Source of the DNA: Paracoccaceae bacterium
GTDB lineage: Bacteria > Pseudomonadota > Alphaproteobacteria > Rhodobacterales > Rhodobacteraceae
Length of the DNA stretch: 37,868 nucleotides
Assembly: GCA_009773055.1 (NCBI GenBank)
Contig: WOUW01000020.1
Coordinates: 1-37,868, forward strand
Direction of reading: 5' to 3'
A program made the translations under genes and the position numbers. Positions 10,341-19,272 of the stretch are shown here, one piece after another; the first letter of the stretch is position 1, and every line of letters starts with the position of its first letter. Below the pieces are notes generated by a model, which saw only the letters and a program-made list of their open reading frames with translations, had not been told where the DNA came from and made no database searches.

Positions 10341-11540
10341 TCAATCCACTACTCGGAAAAGGTGGAACGGTCGGTCCAGTTTCGCCTGCCACTCTGCCGA
10401 AAGACCCGCAACAGGCGCTGCCAGCAGCGTTTCGTCCTGCCAGACAGCCGGGCTGACGACCAGAACCTCGCGCGGGACGCCGCTCTTGCGCCAGTCTTTC
10501 ACCTGCGCCAGCCCCTCGGCTCCCAGCGCCCGCACCTGCGCCTCAGGTCCCGTCACCCGCCAGCGCCCGTCCCACAGCGCCCCCACCGGAACCAGAGCGC
10601 CCACGGCGCGGGGTTCGCGCATCAGCCAGCCTTTCCGCGCCCGGCAGCCCGCCAGCGTCGCATCCCGCCCCGCCGCCATCGCCAGGCCCAACCGCTCGAC
10701 CTCGGCGGCGCGGGGGGAATATTCCGCTCCGGACAGCCAGTCCAGACTGCCAAGCAGCACCTGCCGCCGCACTTCCACCGGCTCTTGCCACAGCCCCGGA
10801 TCAATCCGCAGCGCGCCCGCTTCGATCCGCAGCCAACGCGCCGCGACTTCGGCGACTCGGGCCGCCAGCGCCTCCTGCACAGATGCCAGGTGCCCGGCGA
10901 CCTCGGCCAGACGCGCGCCGGTGATCCCAAGCGGGGTCAGGACCGCCAGCGCCCTGCGCGCCTTGATCCGGGTGAAGCGGTCGTTGTCATTGGTCGGATC
11001 GTCGACCCAGGCAATCCCTTCGGCCCGCAGCCAGTCCCGCAACTCCTCGCGCCCGGCCCCCAGCAAGGGCCGCAGGAGCCGCACGCCGCCCTCATCCCAG
11101 GCCGGTCGCATCCCGGACAGACCGGCAATCCCCGCTGACCGGGCTAGACCCATCAGCACCGTCTCGGCGACGTCGTCGCGGGTGTGGCCCAGCGCCACCA
11201 CCCCGATCCCGCGCTCCCGCGCCCAGTCGCCGATCAACCCCATCCGTGCCCGTCGTGCTGCGTCCATCAGGTTGCCCTTGACGGGACCATGGTCCCAGAC
11301 CCGCACCTCATGCCGAACCCCCAGCCGGGCACAAGCCACACCTGCAGACGCCGCCTCGGCCGCACTTTCAGGCCGCAAGCGATGATCCACCGTCACCGCC
11401 TCGACCCGGAACCCGGCCCGCAGCGCAAGATGCAAAAGGGCGGTGGAATCCCCACCGCCCGAAAGCGCAATTCCGATGATCTCGCCCGCAGGCAGCCCGG
11501 TCGCAATCAGCCCGACCAGCCGGTCTGTCCCTACTGGCAC
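10341..11540 (-). CDS. tilS: tRNA(Ile)-lysidine synthase
   Basis: Modifies C34 of the tRNA-Ile CAU anticodon to lysidine, which changes it from Met to Ile decoding and charging; normally essential. The PP-loop ATPase signature SGGGDS lies at residues 27-32, followed by the ALGHTRDDVAETVLMGLARSAG block typical of TilS and a divergent C-terminal half. The length of 399 is normal. The start is GTG at 11540; its first bases overlap the cpoB stop by ten nt, so the genes are coupled. The cpoB-tilS-ftsH order is common in Alphaproteobacteria and indicates a continuous transcript from the tol cluster. Confidence 0.94.
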   Translation of the reverse strand: MPVGTDRLVGLIATGLPAGEIIGIALSGGGDSTALLHLALRAGFRVEAVTVDHRLRPESAAEAASAGVACARLGVRHEVRVWDHGPVKGNLMDAARRARMGLIGDWARERGIGVVALGHTRDDVAETVLMGLARSAGIAGLSGMRPAWDEGGVRLLRPLLGAGREELRDWLRAEGIAWVDDPTNDNDRFTRIKARRALAVLTPLGITGARLAEVAGHLASVQEALAARVAEVAARWLRIEAGALRIDPGLWQEPVEVRRQVLLGSLDWLSGAEYSPRAAEVERLGLAMAAGRDATLAGCRARKGWLMREPRAVGALVPVGALWDGRWRVTGPEAQVRALGAEGLAQVKDWRKSGVPREVLVVSPAVWQDETLLAAPVAGLSAEWQAKLDRPFHLFRVVD

Positions 11541-12373
11541 CCGAATCCCTGCATCGCCACGGTCGCCTGCGTCGACGCCATGCTGCCCGGGAAACGTGTG
11601 CCAACCTCGGCCAGCGTCACGCAGGCCTCGGGCACCTGGCCCAATGCACCCAGGCCCTCACCCAGCTTCAACAGCGCGTCCGGGGCAAACGGCCCCTCGG
11701 GTGCTGCGGAAAACGCATCCAGATAGGCGCGCGCGGCATTGCCGGTATCGCCCTGCTTGGTCAGCGCCTCGCCCCGCAAGTAATGCGCCTCGGGGACTAG
11801 CGGCCCGCCAGGATAGGATTGGGCATAGGTCGCAAAGAGCGCTGCAGCTCCGGGAAAGTCACCGGACCCGAGCACCTCCTTGGCCCGGTCAAAGTCTTCC
11901 TGCTCGGCCACCGCCAATTCGGTCCCACCCGTCGCCGGGGCAGCGCTCGTGCCAGTGCCCGTATCGGTCGCCACCGGAGCCACCGCCCCGCCGCCCGCAT
12001 CGCCCAGCGTCGGCGTGGCCCCCAGCGTTGCCGGGTCGCAGCCTTCAGTCGCTTCGCACAACCGGTATTCGATGTCGCCGATCCGGTTGGTGCCATCCGA
12101 CACCACCCGGTTCAGCTTCAGCTCGACCTCTTCGGTGCGCGCGGTCAGGCGGGCAAGCTCGGCCTCGATCGTGTCCATCCGCTGCAGCGCGTCGCCCCCC
12201 GCCGCCCCGGTCGCCGCCGCGCCCGAAGACACAAGCTCGGCCTTCAGCGCGTTGAACTCGGCCGCCAGTGCCCCCAGCTCGGTGCGGATATCGGCCAGGG
12301 TCTGTGCCCGGTCCTGGGCGTGACCCAGAACCGGCAAAAGACACAAGGCAAGCGAAAGGCCAAGCAGCCGCAT
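11531..12373 (-). CDS. cpoB: Tol-Pal system periplasmic protein CpoB (YbgF)
   Basis: Periplasmic coordinator of Tol-Pal and peptidoglycan synthesis during constriction. A signal peptide (MRLLGLSLALCLLPVLGHAQ, cut near residue 20) leads into a predicted coiled-coil trimerisation segment to about residue 100, a low-complexity Gly/Ala/Thr linker, and a C-terminal tetratricopeptide region (about 155-280) with repeats such as FPGAAALFATYAQSYPGG. The 280 residues fit the family. It sits 4 nt after pal, the standard position at the end of tolQRAB-pal, and overlaps tilS downstream. Confidence 0.92.
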   Translation of the reverse strand: MRLLGLSLALCLLPVLGHAQDRAQTLADIRTELGALAAEFNALKAELVSSGAAATGAAGGDALQRMDTIEAELARLTARTEEVELKLNRVVSDGTNRIGDIEYRLCEATEGCDPATLGATPTLGDAGGGAVAPVATDTGTGTSAAPATGGTELAVAEQEDFDRAKEVLGSGDFPGAAALFATYAQSYPGGPLVPEAHYLRGEALTKQGDTGNAARAYLDAFSAAPEGPFAPDALLKLGEGLGALGQVPEACVTLAEVGTRFPGSMASTQATVAMQGFGCQ

Positions 12374-12377
12374 CAGG

Positions 12378-12902
12378 TCAGACCCCGGCGCCGGCCGACA
12401 GCACGGTCACCGCCCGGCGGTTCTTGGCGTAGCAGGCCTCTTCCGAGCAGACCTCAAGCGGGCGCTCTTTGCCGTAGGAAATCGTGCGCAGACGGCCCGC
12501 TGGCACGCCCTGGCTGATCAGGAAGTTCTGCACCGCCGCCGCGCGCTTGGCACCGAGGTTAAGGTTGTATTCCCGCGTGCCCTGCTCGTCGGCATGGCCC
12601 TCGATGATCGCGGCATAGCCGGTGTTGGTCATCAGCCACTGCGCCTGCCCCGCCAGAACGGCGCGACCTTCGGGTGAAATCGTTGCCTGATCAACGGCGA
12701 ACAGCACCCGGTCGCCGACCGTCTGGTTGAAATAGGCGATCGAGGTCGGGTTCGATGGATCACCTAGCCCCGTGGTGTCGATCCCGCCCGCGCCGCCTGC
12801 GCCACCGGCCCCACCGGCACCCGCACCGTAACGGTCAGGGTTGTTGCAGGCCGCCAGTCCAAGGACGGCAATCAGAAGCAGGGATTTTGCAGCAAGGGTC
12901 AT
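12378..12902 (-). CDS. pal: Peptidoglycan-associated lipoprotein Pal
   Basis: Outer-membrane lipoprotein that anchors the outer membrane to peptidoglycan and interacts with TolB. A lipoprotein signal peptide ends in the lipobox LAAC with the acylated Cys19. A Gly/Ala-rich tether with AGGAGGAGG repeats follows. The OmpA-like domain includes EGHADEQGTREYNLNLGAKRA, carrying the Asp and Arg that bind diaminopimelate. The 174 residues are normal. AAGGATGATCCC precedes the ATG. The gene lies between tolB and cpoB, as in most Proteobacteria. Confidence 0.96.
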   Translation of the reverse strand: MTLAAKSLLLIAVLGLAACNNPDRYGAGAGGAGGAGGAGGIDTTGLGDPSNPTSIAYFNQTVGDRVLFAVDQATISPEGRAVLAGQAQWLMTNTGYAAIIEGHADEQGTREYNLNLGAKRAAAVQNFLISQGVPAGRLRTISYGKERPLEVCSEEACYAKNRRAVTVLSAGAGV

Positions 12903-12982
12903 GGGATCATCCTTCTTATTGGCTCGATTGCGATCAGGTTAACAGCTTTGACGGCCTCTGTGAATCAGCGGCGCGTCACATT

Positions 12983-14335
12983 TCATGGCAAAAGCGGCGA
13001 CCAGGCCGGGTCACTGGCAGGGCCGTCGGTCGGGATCTGTTTCAGGTTCCGCCCGGTGATGTCCACCGACCACAGACTTGTCTGCCCGCCCGCACCGCTG
13101 GTTTCGCGGGTGAACATCAGCACCCGCCCGTTCGGGGCCCAGGTCGGGCCCTCGTCCAGGAAGCTGGCGGTCAGCAGGCGTTCCTCGCTGCCGTCCGTGC
13201 GCATCACGCCGATGTGGAAACGCCCGGCGTTTTGCTTGGTGAAGGCGATGTAATCGCCGCGCGGGCTCCAGACCGGGGTGCCATAACGCCCCTCGCCGCC
13301 CGAAATCCGCGTCCCCTCGCCCCCGCCTGCAGGCATCACGTAGATCTGCTGCGCACCGGACCGGTCGCTTTCAAAGACGATCTGGCTGCCATCCGGGCTA
13401 AAGCTCGGCGCGGTCTCGATGGACGGCGAATTGGTCAGCTGGCTCAGCGCCCCCGACCCGAGGTCCAGAAGATAGATGTCGCTGTTTCCGCCCCGCTCCA
13501 GGCTGAAGACCACAGTTCGGCCATCCGGGGAAAAGCGCGGCGCAAAGGTCATCGTGCCCGGCTGTTCCTCTAGTGCCCGCCGGTCCAGGCTGGCCACATC
13601 CATCAGGGTGATCCGCGGAAAGCCGGTCTCGAAGCTGGTGTAGACGATCCGGTCGCCTGCTGGCGAAAACCGCGGCGCCAGCACGATCGAGTTGCTGTCC
13701 GTCAGGTATGCCACGTTGGCCCCGTCATAATCCATCACCGCCAGCCGCTTCAGCCGCGCGTTCTTCGGGCCGCTTTCGCTCACGAACACCACCCGGCTGT
13801 CGAAATAGCCGCCCTCGCCGGTGATCTTGGAATAGATCACATCCGCCACCTTGTGCGCCATCCGCCGCCAGCCGTCTGTCGTCCCTGCAAACTGCAGTGC
13901 TGCGCCTTCCATGGTGTTGCCGTTGAAGACGTCATAGGCCCGGAACTTCACCGTGATCCGGTCACCCGCCACGCTGACCGCCCCCGTCACCAGAACCTGA
14001 GCGTTGATCGCCTTCCAGTCCTCGAAGGCCACGCCGCCGTCAAAGCTCGTCACCTTGCTGATATGCGCCTCTTCGCCGATGTTGCGAAAGAACCCGGTGC
14101 CTTCCAGGTCCGAGATCACCACCCGGCTGATCTCGCGCGCATAGTCGCCCGCACCGCCCTCGTCGATGAAGGTCGGCACCGCGATCGGCATCGGCTCGAT
14201 CACCGCCGACCCGATCACGATCCGCGGCGGCTCCTGCGCCAGAACCGGGGCGGTCGCCATGCCCAATGTCAGGGCCAGCGCCAGGGCCACCACTACGGCC
14301 AGGGATTTCATCATGGGTCTCAACATCGGCCTCAT
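12983..14335 (-). CDS. tolB: Tol-Pal system beta-propeller protein TolB
   Basis: Periplasmic protein that switches between Pal and TolA. After the signal sequence (hydrophobic stretch [20 protein letters not shown], cut near AQEPPR) come an N-terminal TolB domain and a six-bladed beta-propeller. The blades are visible as repeated RFSPDG-like cores ([44 protein letters not shown]). The 450 residues are within range. Several ATGs lie close together (14335, 14326, 14314, 14311), so the signal peptide start is uncertain by up to eight residues. Placed between tolA and pal as expected. Confidence 0.95.
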   Translation of the reverse strand: MRPMLRPMMKSLAVVVALALALTLGMATAPVLAQEPPRIVIGSAVIEPMPIAVPTFIDEGGAGDYAREISRVVISDLEGTGFFRNIGEEAHISKVTSFDGGVAFEDWKAINAQVLVTGAVSVAGDRITVKFRAYDVFNGNTMEGAALQFAGTTDGWRRMAHKVADVIYSKITGEGGYFDSRVVFVSESGPKNARLKRLAVMDYDGANVAYLTDSNSIVLAPRFSPAGDRIVYTSFETGFPRITLMDVASLDRRALEEQPGTMTFAPRFSPDGRTVVFSLERGGNSDIYLLDLGSGALSQLTNSPSIETAPSFSPDGSQIVFESDRSGAQQIYVMPAGGGEGTRISGGEGRYGTPVWSPRGDYIAFTKQNAGRFHIGVMRTDGSEERLLTASFLDEGPTWAPNGRVLMFTRETSGAGGQTSLWSVDITGRNLKQIPTDGPASDPAWSPLLP

Positions 14336-14408
14336 GCTCCGTTCTTTTGGTTTTGCTTGCCCGCCGCAAGGGCGAGAAAAAAGGGGAAATCGCCTGTCTT
14401 GTTCCCGG

Positions 14409-15578
14409 TCATCGTGCCCTCATTCCATTGGCATCGAAGACGAGATCAAGCACCTGCCAGGTGTCATACTTGTCCGGCGGCAGCGGAAGTCCGCCGTCCT
14501 GATGCGCCCGGTTCACCGCACGCTGTGCGGTTTCATAAAGCTTGTCGATCCCGGTCTGGGTCGGTCCATCGGATTCGATCAGCTTGAAATCAATGGGCGT
14601 GCCGTCCTGCGAAAAGCTCACCCGGATCGTCACGGTCGAGCTCATCGCATCCGTCGAAGCGGCCCCAAGGTTCCACTTGCGTGCAATCGACGACGAGATG
14701 TTGCCCATTTCTCCCCCCGTAAGCGGCGGTCCCTGCGGCAGGTCCTGACCGCCGGTGTCGGCAGGGGTATCCGACGCCACGTCCTCGGTCACTGGCACCT
14801 CCGCAGCCGCGCCGAGCAGCGCGTCGATGGCATCCTGCGTCGCGGCGTCATCCACCGGCTGCACGGTCAGCTGCGCCGAGTCCTGCGGCGGAGTTTCTGC
14901 GGGCTGGGTTTCTGCCGCCGCGACGTCCGGTGCCGGGGCAGGCCGCTCTGGCCGCGATTTCGGACGGATCGAGGTGGTCATCCCGGTTTCCGCCGTCTGA
15001 TCCTGGTTCGCCTCGGTCAGCGTCACATCGCCGGTATCCTTCGGCACCGTCGCGTCGGTCGGCGGCAAGGTCTCGACCGGCGCGTCGGTCGGCTGGTCGC
15101 TGACCGCCGGCGCAGCCACATCCGCGGTCGTTACGACGGTCTCGGGCTGCACCGGATCTGGCGCGATGATCTTCTCGGCCTCCGGCGCTGGCTGGATCTC
15201 GGTCGAATCCGACTGGATTGCCTGTTCCTCAGCCGCCTGAGGCGCGTCGCTGGGCGGCGGCTCCGGTGTCGGCACCGGGTCTGGCACCGGGTCTGGCAAT
15301 GGGTCTGGCACGGGCTCGGGTGTCGGCACCGGTTCTGGCTTAGGCTCGGGCTTCGGCTCGGGCTTGGGCTGCGGCCGCACCGGCTCCTTGGCTGGGGTCG
15401 GCGTCGCCGCTGCCTGCAAGGCGTCGAACTCGGCGCTGGTCACGGTCGAGACCGTCATGACGATCGTCTCGGGGGGCTTCACCGCCGCGAACAGCCAGTC
15501 GCCGACCAGCACCCAGAGGATCACCCCCAGATGCCCGACCGCCGATACCACCGTTCCCGTCTGGAACCGCCTCTCCAT
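14409..15578 (-). CDS. tolA: Tol-Pal energy-transducing protein TolA
   Basis: Couples the proton-driven TolQR motor to the outer membrane. An N-terminal membrane anchor (about residues 10-32, [20 protein letters not shown]) is followed by a long Pro/Glu/Lys/Asp-rich spacer with [11 protein letters not shown] and PDPVPDP tandem units. In this protein a rigid Pro-rich rod replaces the Ala/Lys helix of enterobacterial TolA. The C-terminal domain (about 285-389, with [20 protein letters not shown]) resembles the TolA/TonB C-terminal fold. The gene sits 6 nt after tolR. Identity rests on architecture and context, as the spacer is not conserved between lineages. Confidence 0.9.
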   Translation of the reverse strand: MERRFQTGTVVSAVGHLGVILWVLVGDWLFAAVKPPETIVMTVSTVTSAEFDALQAAATPTPAKEPVRPQPKPEPKPEPKPEPVPTPEPVPDPLPDPVPDPVPTPEPPPSDAPQAAEEQAIQSDSTEIQPAPEAEKIIAPDPVQPETVVTTADVAAPAVSDQPTDAPVETLPPTDATVPKDTGDVTLTEANQDQTAETGMTTSIRPKSRPERPAPAPDVAAAETQPAETPPQDSAQLTVQPVDDAATQDAIDALLGAAAEVPVTEDVASDTPADTGGQDLPQGPPLTGGEMGNISSSIARKWNLGAASTDAMSSTVTIRVSFSQDGTPIDFKLIESDGPTQTGIDKLYETAQRAVNRAHQDGGLPLPPDKYDTWQVLDLVFDANGMRAR

Positions 15579-15583
15579 CCGCC

Positions 15584-16078
15584 TCAGCCGCCGCCATTTC
15601 CAGAGTTGGACGCACCATCCGCTCCAAGGCTTGGGGCCGCTGCATCGGTCACAAAGGCAATCTCGTTGAACCCACCGGCGTTCAGGGCGCCCATGACCTG
15701 CGCCACACGCTCATAGGCAACGGCCCCGTCTGCCCGCAGGAAGATCTTCTTCGATGTCCGCTCGGCCGCGATCGCCGTCAGCTTCTGGATCAATTCGGAC
15801 CCGGATACTTCGGTCGTCTGGATCGACAGCCTCCCGTCCGCAGTGATCGTCACTGTCAGCGGCTCCTCCTTCTCGGTCGGCAAGGCCGCGGCCGCTGTCT
15901 CTGGCAATTTGACCGGCACGCCCACAGTCAGCATCGGGGCCGCCACCATGAAAATGATCAGCAGCACCAGCATCACGTCGACCATCGGCGTGATGTTGAT
16001 CTCGTGCATCGACGCCGAGCGGCGACCGCGCCTGCGCCGCCCTCCGCCGCCTGCCGATCCTGAAACCCCCATGCCCAT
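15584..16078 (-). CDS. tolR: Tol-Pal proton-channel protein TolR
   Basis: Inner-membrane stator partner of TolQ in the ExbD/TolR family. After a Gly/Arg-rich cytoplasmic start, the segment HEINITPMVDVMLVLLIIFM holds the single transmembrane helix with the proton-carrying Asp34. A periplasmic domain follows. The 164 residues are slightly longer than usual because of the Arg-rich N-terminus (GGGRRRRGRR) and the Gly/Asn-rich tail. The gene begins 3 nt after tolQ ends. Confidence 0.95.
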   Translation of the reverse strand: MGMGVSGSAGGGGRRRRGRRSASMHEINITPMVDVMLVLLIIFMVAAPMLTVGVPVKLPETAAAALPTEKEEPLTVTITADGRLSIQTTEVSGSELIQKLTAIAAERTSKKIFLRADGAVAYERVAQVMGALNAGGFNEIAFVTDAAAPSLGADGASNSGNGGG

Positions 16079-16081
16079 CGC

Positions 16082-16777
16082 TTACGCGTCCAGTTGGCGC
16101 GACAGGATCGTCGCAAATTCGTCGGCAAAGCTTTCATATCCGCCCAGCACCCGGTCGATATCGGCGGACAGCTTGTTGTAAAAGACCGCCGCCGGGATCG
16201 CGGCCACAAGACCCACCCCCGTCGCAAGCAGCGCCTCGGCAATGCCGGGGGCCACGACGGCCAGGCTGGTGTTCTGGCTGATGGCGATCTGCTCGAAGGA
16301 ATGCTTGATCCCCCAGACCGTGCCGAAAAGCCCGATGAAGGTCGCGGTTGACCCTGTCGTCGCCAGGAAACTCAATCCCCGGTTCATGAACTCGCTTTCC
16401 CGCGCGATCGCCACGTTCATTGCCCGGTCGATGCGCGACTGCGCCCCCGCGATCAGCCCGCCGTCCTGCTTGTGGCTGCGCCGCCATTCCAGCATGCCCG
16501 CCGCGAAGATCTTCTCGCTCTGCCCTTGCGGCTCGGGTCCGATCTTCTCGTAAAGCTCGTCCAGAGGCTCGCCCGACCAGAAGGCCCGGTCGAAGACGCT
16601 GGCCTCGCCCTTCGCCTTGCGCAGCATCATGTGCTTCTGGACGATGATCGCCCAGGACCAGAAGGACATGATGAACAGCATCAGCATGACGATCTTCACC
16701 GTCAGGGTTGCACGTGCAAAAAGGGCGAACATGGAGAAATCAATCTCCTGCGCCATCGCAAGGGTGTTGGTATCCAT
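16082..16777 (-). CDS. tolQ: Tol-Pal proton-channel protein TolQ
   Basis: MotA/TolQ/ExbB family subunit that surrounds TolR and drives TolA with the proton motive force. The 231 residues contain three membrane helices: one near 20-40 (VKIVMLMLFIMSFWSWAII), then GLSFLATTGSTATFIGLFGTVWGI and ALLATGVGLVAAIPAAVFYN, which carry the conserved Gly/Thr/Pro pattern. The ATG at 16777 follows AGCAGG. The open frame continues further upstream, but the extra residues are unconserved and cover a good promoter, so the shorter start is chosen. Confidence 0.96.
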   Translation of the reverse strand: MDTNTLAMAQEIDFSMFALFARATLTVKIVMLMLFIMSFWSWAIIVQKHMMLRKAKGEASVFDRAFWSGEPLDELYEKIGPEPQGQSEKIFAAGMLEWRRSHKQDGGLIAGAQSRIDRAMNVAIARESEFMNRGLSFLATTGSTATFIGLFGTVWGIKHSFEQIAISQNTSLAVVAPGIAEALLATGVGLVAAIPAAVFYNKLSADIDRVLGGYESFADEFATILSRQLDA

Positions 16778-16825
16778 ACGCCTGCTCTTGTTGATCGGGC
16801 CGCATTCGGGCTCCGTTAACGCTGA

Positions 16826-16855
16826 TTCTATCAAGATTGCAGGGGGAATGCCAAC
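16826..16855 (-). promoter_or_regulatory. Probable sigma-70 promoter for tolQRAB-pal-cpoB
   Basis: On the minus strand TTGGCA and TAGAAT are separated by 18 nt, with the -10 ending about 49 nt before the tolQ ATG. Both hexamers are close to TTGACA/TATAAT. This suggests tolQ can be transcribed independently of ybgC, which lies 187 nt upstream. Confidence 0.6.
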
Positions 16856-16964
16856 ACATGTCTGTGGCCGGCAGGGATTCGCCGCCAGATGACGGCATTT
16901 GTCATTGTCACCGCGTTCTTGGCCCGCATCTGCGGTAAGGTCGGCAATCTGCCCGTGCACTCTC

Positions 16965-17369
16965 TCAGTGCAGCGGTCCCGACAGCCGCGCCCTTACCTC
17001 GGGCGGCAACCGCGCCGCGTGGCCGTCCTCGCTCATGCAAACCAGCGTCACCACGGCAGCGAACAGCCGCTCACCTCCGCGCTGCACGACCTGATCCAGC
17101 ACGATCCGCGCCCCGCCCAGCATCTGCAGGCTCGTCTCCACCACCAGATCGTCGCCGAACTTCGCCGGGCGCAGGAAATCCGCCTCGACCCGGCGCACGG
17201 CAAAGACGATCCCGTCGCGCGCCTTCAGGGCCATCTGGTCGACCCCCAGCGAGCCGACCCATTCCGTTCGCGCGCGCTCGATGAACTTCAGGTAGTTGGC
17301 ATAGTAGACAATCCCGGCCAGATCGGTGTCCTCATAGTAGACGCGGGTCGTGAACTGGTGCGGGGTCAT
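16965..17369 (-). CDS. ybgC: Acyl-CoA thioesterase of the Tol-Pal cluster (YbgC)
   Basis: Hot-dog fold thioesterase of the YbgC/4-hydroxybenzoyl-CoA thioesterase family. It usually starts the tol-pal cluster, where it is linked to phospholipid metabolism. The family signature is clear near the N-terminus: RVYYEDTDLAGIVYYANYLK, with the catalytic Asp, then FIERARTE. The 134-residue length is typical. The ATG at 17369 has GGGAG 5 nt upstream; in-frame starts at 17381 and 17423 would add unconserved residues. The next gene downstream is tolQ after a promoter-bearing gap. Confidence 0.93.
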   Translation of the reverse strand: MTPHQFTTRVYYEDTDLAGIVYYANYLKFIERARTEWVGSLGVDQMALKARDGIVFAVRRVEADFLRPAKFGDDLVVETSLQMLGGARIVLDQVVQRGGERLFAAVVTLVCMSEDGHAARLPPEVRARLSGPLH

Positions 17370-17501
17370 GCGCTCTCCCATAGGGCTTTCGGGCAGGCTA
17401 GGCCGTCGGACATGACGCGGCAAGCGGTTAAGGAACCCTGAACGCCTGCAAGCAAGTCCTTGAAATCCTTTGCACCGGACAAGCGCCCGCGCGTGGGCAG
17501 G

Positions 17502-18122
17502 TCAATCCACCCGCACCCGCGCCGCCAGCCGCAGCGCGTGGGACGGATCGCGCGCCATCGCCGGCAGCACCGGATCATACCCCGCCCGGATCACCGCCCC
17601 GATCTCCGGCCGCAGGATCACCCGCTCCCCCACCCGGGCCAGCGGCGAGGTTCCATCGAACGCCCGGTCCGACCACAAGACCACCGTCTGCACCGCCTGC
17701 GCCAGGGCCAGTGTTTCCGCCTCCATCTCGGCCAGCGCCGCATCCATCTTCAGAAAGACAAAGGCCGCCTTGATCGCGCCCGAAGCCTCGAACCGGAAGA
17801 TCCGGTACTGGTTCGCCCCCGCCGCCTGCAGCCGCGCCACAAGACCCGGCAGTTCCGGAACCAGCCGCCCCAGGTCCTTCACGTCCAGAAGCTCGTCCCA
17901 GTCCCGAAAGGCAAAAACCAGCAGGTTCGCCCCCAGCTCCCCATCAGTCTCGGCCATCCGGTGCCCCGCCAGAGCCACCACCGCCTCGAACGCCCCTTTG
18001 AACACCCCAAGGCTCGCCGCATCGACGCCAAACACCACCGGCACGATCGGCCGCTCCCAACGGGCAAAAAGGTAGGTCCCGTCTCCCCGGGTGAACAACG
18101 CCTCGATCCCGTCCGGTCCCAT
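17502..18122 (-). CDS. Conserved protein of unknown function between ruvB and ybgC
   Basis: I do not recognise a family for this 206-residue protein. It is acidic, has no signal peptide or membrane helix, and opens MGPDGIEALFTRGDGTYLFARW. The body alternates strands and helices (PIVPVVFGVD, NLLVFAFRDWDELL, QYRIFRFEASGAIKAAFVFLKMD), suggesting a compact alpha/beta fold. Codon use matches the neighbours, so it looks resident. The ATG at 18122 removes a basic, unconserved N-terminal extension that would run to 18194. It interrupts the usual ruvB-ybgC adjacency on the same strand. From memory, a protein in this place occurs in other Rhodobacteraceae, but I could not verify that. A role in recombination or envelope division is guesswork from position. 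Confidence 0.75.
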   Translation of the reverse strand: MGPDGIEALFTRGDGTYLFARWERPIVPVVFGVDAASLGVFKGAFEAVVALAGHRMAETDGELGANLLVFAFRDWDELLDVKDLGRLVPELPGLVARLQAAGANQYRIFRFEASGAIKAAFVFLKMDAALAEMEAETLALAQAVQTVVLWSDRAFDGTSPLARVGERVILRPEIGAVIRAGYDPVLPAMARDPSHALRLAARVRVD

Positions 18123-18180
18123 GCCCGTCTCCCCGCTGACCCGGCACGGGCTAGCATTCCGGCCAACCCGGGAACAAGCC

Positions 18181-18203
18181 TTGCTCTTTTCCAAAATACT
18201 CTC
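18181..18203 (+). repeat. Short dispersed repeat, copy 2 (TTGCTC...AAATACTC)
   Basis: Matches the 1982-2004 copy at 20 of 23 positions. It lies between the start of the 206-residue protein and the end of the broken ruvB, antisense to both, and is followed by a G-rich tract (18204-18218). No gene ends here on the + strand, so a simple terminator role for this copy is doubtful. Confidence 0.5.
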
Positions 18204-18260
18204 AGGGGGTTTGGGGGCAGAATGCCGCCATCGACCGGGAAAGCGCGCTAGCGCTCCGCC

Positions 18261-19272
18261 TTACTTCCCGCCGAACAGGTCCGCCTGACCCAGTTTCGTG
18301 GATTCGGGCACCTTGGGTGCTTCCAGCCCCAGATGCCGCCAGGCCTTCGCCCCCAGCATCCGGCCCCGCGGGGTACGCAGGATCAGGCCCTGCTGCAGAA
18401 GATAGGGCTCGATCACCTCCTCGATCGCATCCCTCGGCTCGGACAACGCCGCCGCGATCGTCTCCACCCCGACCGGCCCGCCGCCGTAGTTCTCGGCCAG
18501 CAGGATCAGATACCGCCGGTCCGCGCCATCCAGCCCCAGATGGTCCACCCCCAGCCGCGTCAGCGCCCGGTCGGCCAGCGCGCGGCTGATCCGCCCGCCC
18601 TCCTCGACAAGTGCAAAGTCTAGTCCCTCGCGCCCGCCGCGCGATCTCGCGGCAGCCCTCCGGTTCCGCCTGAACCCCCATCAGCCGCGCCCCGCGCGTC
18701 ACGATCTCGAACAACTCCGCCTCGGAATAGAACTCCAGCCGGGTCGGAATCCCGAACCGGTCGCGCAGCGGTGTCGTCAAAAGCCCCAGCCGCGTCGTCG
18801 CCCCGACCAGCGTGAATGGCTGCAGGTCGATCCGCACCGTCCGCGCCGCCGGCCCCTCGCCGATCACCAGATCCAGCGCGAAATCCTCCAACGCGGGATA
18901 CAGCACCTCCTCGACCACCGGGCTGAGGCGGTGAATCTCGTCGATGAACAGCACATCCCGCGGCTCAAGGTTGGTCAGGATCGCCGCCAGATCGCCCGGC
19001 TTGGCCAGCACGGGACCCGAGGTCATCCGGAACCCCACCCCCAGCTCTCGCGCCATGATCTGCGCCAGCGTGGTCTTGCCCAGCCCCGGAGGCCCGTGGA
19101 ACAGCGTATGATCCATCGCCTCGCCCCGCATCCGGGCGGACTCAATGAACACCGCCAGATTGGCCCGCGCCTCGGCCTGACCGATGAACTCGGCCAGCAT
19201 CTGCGGGCGCAGCGCCTTGTCGGTGTCCTCGGGCAGGCGCTCGGGCCGCAAGTCGGGGTTGGGATCGCTCAT
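18261..19272 (-). pseudogene. ruvB: Holliday junction helicase RuvB, disrupted by an internal deletion
   Basis: RuvB is the AAA+ ring motor that drives RuvA-bound Holliday junction branch migration. Codons 1-217 are normal: Walker A GPPGLGKT (60-67), Walker B VLFIDEIH (107-114), then [10 protein letters not shown]. Family proteins continue with PRIAxRLLRRVR and then DFA. Here GGGACT is followed by A and then GACTTTGCA (junction 18621-18622), so those 12 residues, part of sensor 2 with its catalytic Arg, are gone and the frame shifts. The proper C-terminus (DFALVEEGG through [20 protein letters not shown] to GQADLFGGK) resumes from 18620 in another frame and stops at 18261. Unshifted reading continues to a stop at 18202. 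Restoring 35 nt would give about 348 residues, near the family length. The ATG overlaps the ruvA stop. A strain deletion or an assembly error are both possible. Confidence 0.88.

Noticed and set aside
18202-18621. Unshifted extension of ruvB as a novel C-terminal domain
   Set aside because: The sequence after codon 217 is Arg/Gly/Ala-rich frame noise, whereas the true RuvB C-terminus is found in the alternative frame.
18600-18640. Programmed ribosomal frameshift in ruvB
   Set aside because: Twelve conserved residues are physically missing, so a frameshift alone cannot restore the protein, and no slippery heptamer is seen.
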